A DNA stretch of 10,247 nucleotides from Alphaproteobacteria bacterium (GTDB lineage Bacteria; Pseudomonadota; Alphaproteobacteria; Micavibrionales; CSBR16-224), in the NCBI GenBank assembly GCA_007116755.1, contig SKHU01000286.1, forward strand, positions 1 to 10,247, written 5' to 3'. Of this stretch, positions 5,609 through 10,247 are shown one piece after another; positions within the stretch are counted from its first letter, which is position 1; each line of letters begins with the position of its first letter. The notes below the pieces were generated by a model, which saw nothing but the letters and a program-made list of their open reading frames with translations, did no database searches and was not told the origin of the DNA. A program made the position numbers and the translations under genes.

Positions 5609-6502
5609 GTGACATCAGAAATTTCACTTGCCGCGCTGCTTGCCGTCATTGGTTGCGGATTATTTTTTGCCGCATCGGATTTTGCGCGCAAGAAAGCCGC
5701 TACCCATGCTTCGCCTGCCATTCTGACCGCGATTATTTTTACCGCCGTCTGGCCGCTGTGCCTGATTCTGTTTCTGGTGTCCGGCGATCGCAGCCTGACC
5801 GGCGATTACATTCTTCCCGGCATTCTCAGCGCCGTCTGCAATGTGACGGCGAATATCTTTTTCATTCGCGCGGTTTTCGCCTCCCCCTTAAGCAAAACCG
5901 TACCGCTGCTGTCGCTGACCCCTGTACTGACGGCACTGATCGGATTCTTTTTTCTGGGCGAGATGCTCGCCGTCGCGCAATGGGGAGGTATCTTTCTTGC
6001 GGTGCTGGGGATTTTATGGCTGTATGTGCCGCCGGAAAAAATTTTCGGGTTTGCCAAAGTCTGGAAAAACTTCACCTCCGAGCCGGGAGCAAAATACATG
6101 TGCGTCACCGCACTGTGCTGGACGCTGTCTCCCGTCTTTGACCGCGTGGCACTTCAACATGCGGCGCTGCCCGTGCATATGCTGGCGCATTTCACCATCG
6201 CCTCCGTTCTGCTGTGGCTGTGGATTTTTTTGCGCGGCGGTTTAAAGAAAAATCCGCTGCCGCAAAAAAGCGGCACCAAAATCATTGGAATTCTGGCGCT
6301 GTTCTATGCGGGGGCGATGGGGCTGCAAATGCTGTCCTTGACCATGGTTTATGTCGGGATCATGGAAGCGGTCAAACGCGTCATCGGCCAGATTTCCGCC
6401 GTTATTCTCGGACGTCTGGTCTTCGGGGAGGCGATCACACTCCCCAAACTTCTCGGCATCGCCGCCATGTGCTGCGGCGTTCCGCTGATACTTCTTTCGT
6501 GA
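5609..6502 (+). CDS. EamA-family (DMT superfamily) transporter
   Basis: A 297-residue inner-membrane protein with about ten hydrophobic segments arranged as two EamA repeats, roughly 7-140 and 160-296. Each repeat ends with the family's GE signature before its last helices: FLGE at 115-118 and VFGE at 271-274. ASPLSKTVPLLSLTPVLTAL is typical of the first repeat. Such proteins are usually metabolite exporters or exchangers; the substrate cannot be read from sequence. The start is a GTG at 5609, with AGGA about 11 bases upstream, which is a little far. No nearby in-frame ATG would keep the first helix. The xanthine dehydrogenase genes follow on the same strand after 58 bases, so a role with purines is possible, but xdhA appears to have its own promoter. 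Confidence 0.9.
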   Translation: MTSEISLAALLAVIGCGLFFAASDFARKKAATHASPAILTAIIFTAVWPLCLILFLVSGDRSLTGDYILPGILSAVCNVTANIFFIRAVFASPLSKTVPLLSLTPVLTALIGFFFLGEMLAVAQWGGIFLAVLGILWLYVPPEKIFGFAKVWKNFTSEPGAKYMCVTALCWTLSPVFDRVALQHAALPVHMLAHFTIASVLLWLWIFLRGGLKKNPLPQKSGTKIIGILALFYAGAMGLQMLSLTMVYVGIMEAVKRVIGQISAVILGRLVFGEAITLPKLLGIAAMCCGVPLILLS

Positions 6503-6527
6503 CAGTTCCGCGCAAAACCGCTATATT
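6499..6527 (+). promoter_or_regulatory. Promoter of the xanthine dehydrogenase operon
   Basis: GTGACA (6499-6504) and TATATT (6522-6527) lie exactly 17 bases apart, each matching consensus at five of six positions. The -35 overlaps the TGA stop (6500-6502) of the transporter gene. Transcription would start near 6534, leaving a leader of about 27 bases with AAAAGG before the TTG start codon. Confidence 0.55.
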
Positions 6528-6560
6528 TTCTGCAATATTCATTGCGAAAAGGCCGTTGTT

Positions 6561-7994
6561 TTGAGCGATACAATCAGATTTATTTTGAACGATACGCCGC
6601 AGGAAATTTCCGGCATCTCGCCGCTGACGACCGTGTTGCAATATCTGCGCGAAGATGTGCGGCTGAAAGGCACAAAAGAAGGCTGCGCTGAAGGCGATTG
6701 CGGAGCCTGCACCGCCGTGATCGGAGAGATTGGCGATGACGGTGTGCCGCGCTATAAAGCCGTCAATAGCTGCATCATGTTTTTGCCCGTTCTGGACGGC
6801 AAACAGCTGATTACGGTCGAATATCTAAAACAGAAAAACGGCAGCGTGCTGCATCCCGTACAAAAGGCAATGGTCAATTGCCATGCCTCGCAATGCGGGT
6901 TTTGCACTCCGGGATTTGTCATGTCGCTCTACGCACTCGGTCATGAAAAAGACGACCGCAGCGATAGCGATATCCAGAACGCCATCGCCGGCAATCTCTG
7001 CCGCTGCACCGGATACCGTCCGATCCTTGATGCAGCACGGGAAATGGGGCAATTCAAAATCCCCGCACATCCCGGGTTGAAAAATATCCGCCGTGAAAAC
7101 GGGCTGTCCTACACAGCAGACAACATAAAATTTTTTGCACCACACAAGGCACATGAACTCAGCGCCTTGCTGGCTGAATATCCCGATGCGGTTTTGCTGT
7201 CGGGCGGCACAGATATCGGGCTGTGGGTCACGAAACATCACAAGGAGCTGCCGGTGCTGATTTATACCGGTGAAATCCGCTCGCTGCGCCGCGTTGCGGA
7301 GACGGACACCGCTTTGGAAATCGGCGCATCGGTCAGCTATACGGATGCGTTCCGGCATCTCGTGCCGATTGATGACAGCCTTGACGAACTCCTGCAGCGT
7401 TTTGCCTCGGTACAAATCCGCAATTCCGGCACGCTCGGCGGCAATATCGCCAACGGCTCTCCCATCGGTGACGGCGCACCGTTTCTGATCGCGCTGGCGG
7501 CAGAACTTGTGCTGCGCAAAGGCGATGATACGCGCACAATCCCGATTGAAGATTATTTTATTGATTACGGCGTACAGGATTTGCAAAAAGGCGAATTTCT
7601 GGAAAAAATTACCGTACCGAAAAAACCGGAGCATGTTCTGTTTAAAACCTACAAGCTCTCCAAACGTTTTGATCAGGATATTTCCGCCGTCTGCAGCGGA
7701 TTCAGCCTGAAAGTTGAAAACGGCACAATCTCCGAAGCGCGGCTGGCCTATGGCGGTATGGCGGGAACACCCAAACGCGCCGCACATGCCGAAGCCGCGC
7801 TGACCGGACAGAGCTGGACAGAAGAAAACTGCCGCACCGCCATGCGCGAGATGGAAAAGGATTTCACCCCGCTGACCGATATGCGGGCAAGCGCCGCCTA
7901 TCGTATGCAGAGCGCGCAAAATCTTCTCTACCGTTTCTTTATCGAAACAACTGCGCCGGGTGTCAAAACACGGGTATACAGCCATGCCGGATAG
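6561..7994 (+). CDS. xdhA: Xanthine dehydrogenase small subunit (2Fe-2S and FAD)
   Basis: A 477-residue electron-transfer subunit of bacterial xanthine dehydrogenase. The enzyme oxidises hypoxanthine to xanthine and urate in the cytosol and passes electrons to NAD. The N-terminal ferredoxin domain holds one cluster with Cys42, Cys47, Cys50 and Cys71. The second [2Fe-2S] domain uses Cys112, Cys115, Cys147 and Cys149 (CGFC and CRC motifs). The FAD domain follows, with LLSGGTDIG near 212-220 and TLGGNIANGSPIGD at 291-304. A CO-dehydrogenase-flavoprotein-type C-terminal domain completes it, and the length is normal. The start is a TTG at 6561, with AAAAGG eight bases upstream. The next in-frame Met lies past the first cluster, so no ATG start is possible. 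Its last 11 bases overlap the start of xdhB, consistent with coupled translation of the two subunits. Confidence 0.93.
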   Translation: MSDTIRFILNDTPQEISGISPLTTVLQYLREDVRLKGTKEGCAEGDCGACTAVIGEIGDDGVPRYKAVNSCIMFLPVLDGKQLITVEYLKQKNGSVLHPVQKAMVNCHASQCGFCTPGFVMSLYALGHEKDDRSDSDIQNAIAGNLCRCTGYRPILDAAREMGQFKIPAHPGLKNIRRENGLSYTADNIKFFAPHKAHELSALLAEYPDAVLLSGGTDIGLWVTKHHKELPVLIYTGEIRSLRRVAETDTALEIGASVSYTDAFRHLVPIDDSLDELLQRFASVQIRNSGTLGGNIANGSPIGDGAPFLIALAAELVLRKGDDTRTIPIEDYFIDYGVQDLQKGEFLEKITVPKKPEHVLFKTYKLSKRFDQDISAVCSGFSLKVENGTISEARLAYGGMAGTPKRAAHAEAALTGQSWTEENCRTAMREMEKDFTPLTDMRASAAYRMQSAQNLLYRFFIETTAPGVKTRVYSHAG

Positions 7995-10247
7995 AGCCGA
8001 AATGCCCGATACGCAAAAAATGCGCAGCGCTTCAGGCGACGCGCTGCGCCATGACAGTGCGGAGCTGCATGTCACGGGCGAAGCCGTCTATACGGACGAT
8101 CTGCGCGAACCGGAAGGCTGTCTTTTCGCCTATGTGCTGAAAAGCCCCCATGCCCGTGCCCGCATCACGAAAATCAACACGGAATCCTGCTGCATTGACG
8201 GCGTTCATGCCGTCCTGACGGCAAAAGATATTCCGGGCAAAAACGATGTCGCGCCGGTTTTCGACGGTGATCCCGTCTTTGCCGAAAGCGACGTGTATTA
8301 TGCCGGTCAATCCGTTCTGGCCGTGATTGCCGAAGATATTGAAACCGCGCGCCGCGCCGCGCATCTGGCACATGTCGCATATGAAGAACTCCCTGCCGTG
8401 CTGACAACCGCCGCAGCCATAGAAAAACAGGATTTTGTCGGCGACACATATGTGATGCAATGCGGCGATGCGGAAAAATCTCTCGCCCGCACCGCACATA
8501 AAATCGGCGGCAAATTCAAAATCGGCGGGCAGGATCATTTTTATCTGGAAGGCCAGATTGCGATGGCCATACCGGAGGAAAACGGCGAGTTTACCTGCTG
8601 GTCATCCACCCAGCACCCGTCGGAAGTCCAGCACTTGATTGCACGAATGCTGGGTCTTGCCGATCATGCCGTGACCGTCCGTGTCCGCCGGATGGGCGGC
8701 GGTTTCGGCGGCAAGGAAAGTCAGGCATCGCTGATCGCCTGTATCGCCGCACTCGGCGCATGGAAAACCGGCCGCCCCGTCAAGCTGCGACTTGACCGTG
8801 ACGACGATATGATCATGACCGGAAAACGCCATGCTTTCGATGTGACCTATCAGGCGGGATTTGATGATGAGGGGATAATCGAATCCCTCGACATCACCCA
8901 TGCGGTGCGCTGCGGTATCTCCGCCGATCTGTCCAATGCGATCTGCGACCGCGCCATGTTCCATTCCGACAATGCCTATTTCCTGCCCAATGCCCGCGTG
9001 ACAAGCTACCGCTGCCGTACGAACACCGTATCGGACACTGCATTTCGCGGATTCGGCGGGCCGCAGGGGATGCTGGCCGTAGAAGAGATTATCGACAATA
9101 TCGCCCGCAGCATCGGCCATGACCCGCTGGATGTGCGGCTGCGCAATCTCTACGATGCCAAAGACGGACTGAAAAACCGCTGCACAACGCATTACGGCAT
9201 GACGGTGGAGGACAACATCCTGCACGATCTGATCCCCGCGCTGGTCGAAAGCAGCAATTACCGCGCGCGGCAAAAGGATATTGAAAAGTTCAATGCGGAA
9301 AACAAAATTCTGAAAAAAGGCATCGCCTTAACGCCCGTTAAATTCGGTATCAGCTTCACCTTGAAAATGCTCAATCAGGCGGGGGGGCTGGTGCATGTCT
9401 ATAAAGACGGCAGTGTGCAGCTCAATCACGGTGGTACGGAAATGGGGCAAGGGCTGCACACAAAAATCATACAGCTTGTCGCCGATGTATTCGGCATAAG
9501 CACGAATCGCATCAAAATCACCGCCACCGATACAGGCAAAGTGCCAAATACGTCCGCCACAGCCGCCTCCAGCGGTACCGATTTGAACGGAAAAGCTGCC
9601 GAAGCCGCAGCGCTGACGATCAAAAACCGTCTGGCCTCTTTTGCCGCCGCGCATTACGGCGCGGATGAAAATGCGATTGTTTTTGAAAACGGCTGCGTCC
9701 AAATCGGCAAAGACAGTATCTCTTTTCCGGCACTGGTGATGCAGGCCTATACCCACCGCGTTTCCCTGTCTTCGACCGGTTTTTACAAAACTCCAAAACT
9801 GACATGGGATCGCGAGAAGGCACATGGACGGCCGTTTTTCTATTTCGCCTATGGCGCGGCGGCAACGGAAGTGATGATCGACACACTGACGGGCGAATAT
9901 ACATTGCTGCGCGCCGATCTTTTGCATGATGTCGGCCGGTCGATCAATCCGGCGGTCGATATCGGCCAGATTGAAGGCGGATATATTCAGGGCAATGGCT
10001 GGCTGACCTCCGAGGAGTTGTGGTGGGATGACAAGGGCGTACTGAAAACCCACGCACCCAGCACTTATAAAATTCCCACAGGACGCGATATTCCAAATGA
10101 TTTCCGCGTTGCGCTCTATAAAAACGACAATGCCGAAGATACGGTCTACCGCTCCAAAGCTGTCGGCGAACCGCCGTTGATGCTGTCGATCTCGACTTTT
10201 ATGGCTTTGAAAGATGCGATATTTCACGCCCGCGGCGACGGCAAAGT
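7984..10247 (+). CDS. xdhB: Xanthine dehydrogenase large subunit (molybdopterin), right end cut by window
   Basis: The catalytic molybdenum-cofactor subunit that hydroxylates xanthine and hypoxanthine. There are 754 complete codons and no stop before the edge. The Rhodobacter homologue has about 777 residues, so only a short tail is missing. Residues equivalent to the bovine active site are all visible: Glu245 in MGGGFGGKE (8692-8718), Arg355 in TAFRGFGGPQ, Phe458 in KFGISF, Phe600 in STGF, and the catalytic base Glu729 in VGEPPL (10168-10170). The cofactor-contacting HGGTEMGQGLHTK and GQIEGGYIQG are also present. The ATG at 7984 overlaps the xdhA stop. In-frame ATGs at 8002 and 8020 are alternatives, and the homologue's short N-terminus fits those slightly better, so the start is uncertain. 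An XdhC maturation factor would be expected next, outside the window. Confidence 0.93.
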   Translation, partial: MPDRAEMPDTQKMRSASGDALRHDSAELHVTGEAVYTDDLREPEGCLFAYVLKSPHARARITKINTESCCIDGVHAVLTAKDIPGKNDVAPVFDGDPVFAESDVYYAGQSVLAVIAEDIETARRAAHLAHVAYEELPAVLTTAAAIEKQDFVGDTYVMQCGDAEKSLARTAHKIGGKFKIGGQDHFYLEGQIAMAIPEENGEFTCWSSTQHPSEVQHLIARMLGLADHAVTVRVRRMGGGFGGKESQASLIACIAALGAWKTGRPVKLRLDRDDDMIMTGKRHAFDVTYQAGFDDEGIIESLDITHAVRCGISADLSNAICDRAMFHSDNAYFLPNARVTSYRCRTNTVSDTAFRGFGGPQGMLAVEEIIDNIARSIGHDPLDVRLRNLYDAKDGLKNRCTTHYGMTVEDNILHDLIPALVESSNYRARQKDIEKFNAENKILKKGIALTPVKFGISFTLKMLNQAGGLVHVYKDGSVQLNHGGTEMGQGLHTKIIQLVADVFGISTNRIKITATDTGKVPNTSATAASSGTDLNGKAAEAAALTIKNRLASFAAAHYGADENAIVFENGCVQIGKDSISFPALVMQAYTHRVSLSSTGFYKTPKLTWDREKAHGRPFFYFAYGAAATEVMIDTLTGEYTLLRADLLHDVGRSINPAVDIGQIEGGYIQGNGWLTSEELWWDDKGVLKTHAPSTYKIPTGRDIPNDFRVALYKNDNAEDTVYRSKAVGEPPLMLSISTFMALKDAIFHARGDGK

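Noticed and set aside
5427..5627. N-terminal extension of the aldo/keto reductase to 5627
   Set aside because: The extra 67 residues are Cys/Arg-rich with no AKR similarity. They would cross the promoter region and the start of the divergent transporter, and the ATG at 5426 has a good ribosome binding site.
6825..8075. A 416-codon minus-strand open frame antisense to xdhA
   Set aside because: The opposite frame encodes an unmistakable XdhA with both iron-sulphur motifs. The antisense product has no recognisable domain and is His/Cys/Arg-rich in the way of a shadow frame.
9328..10227. A 299-codon minus-strand open frame antisense to xdhB
   Set aside because: It lies wholly inside the molybdopterin subunit coding region, has no recognisable motif, and is explained by codon bias on the real strand. 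The same holds for 8602-9273 and 8032-8538.
1..10247. CRISPR array, tRNA or rRNA gene, insertion sequence, phage or defence system
   Set aside because: Reading across the window showed no spaced repeats, no cloverleaf-like gene, no transposase or integrase motifs and no defence-type domains.

Overview
The window looks like a chromosomal stretch of an aerobic, heterotrophic Gram-negative bacterium. It is probably a proteobacterium, and most likely an alphaproteobacterium. The evidence is a moderately high G+C content, Shine-Dalgarno-led genes in compact operons, a two-subunit XdhA/XdhB xanthine dehydrogenase, and a small HExxH protein of a type I recall as 'vgr related protein' in alphaproteobacteria. 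The taxonomic call is inference. I see no rRNA, tRNA, CRISPR array, insertion sequence or phage gene. No gap between genes exceeds 200 bases.

Region 1 (positions 4-3231, minus strand) is one tight operon for the lower kynurenine route, the meta-cleavage of 3-hydroxyanthranilate. In transcription order it holds an atypical short-chain dehydrogenase-like protein, 2-aminomuconic semialdehyde dehydrogenase, a RidA-family 2-aminomuconate deaminase, and 3-hydroxyanthranilate 3,4-dioxygenase. Gaps are 1-14 bases, and several ribosome binding sites lie in or beside the preceding stop codon. The dioxygenase opens the ring, the dehydrogenase oxidises the semialdehyde, and the deaminase releases ammonia. 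The decarboxylase needed between the first two steps (ACMSD) is not here. It may lie past position 1, where the operon is still running when the window ends.

Region 2 (3232-4583): a divergent promoter region separates the operon from a plus-strand gene for a small HExxH zinc-peptidase-like protein. That gene converges on a minus-strand, AT-rich gene for a DUF6498-like membrane protein, and the two stop codons share a TTAA.

Region 3 (4596-6502): an aldo/keto reductase gene lies 12 bases upstream of the DUF6498-like gene on the minus strand. It is divergent from an EamA-family transporter gene on the plus strand. The 182-base gap between them carries a promoter-like sequence with a palindrome in its spacer.

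Region 4 (6561-end, plus strand) is the xanthine dehydrogenase operon. xdhA (2Fe-2S/FAD subunit, TTG start, with its own promoter overlapping the transporter stop) overlaps xdhB (molybdopterin subunit). xdhB runs off the right edge with all recognisable active-site residues present.

The overall theme is catabolism of tryptophan-derived aromatics and purines. I do not see a new defence or mobile system. The most unusual items are the SDR-like protein that has lost its catalytic Tyr/Lys, the orphan HExxH protein, and the compositionally foreign DUF6498-like gene.
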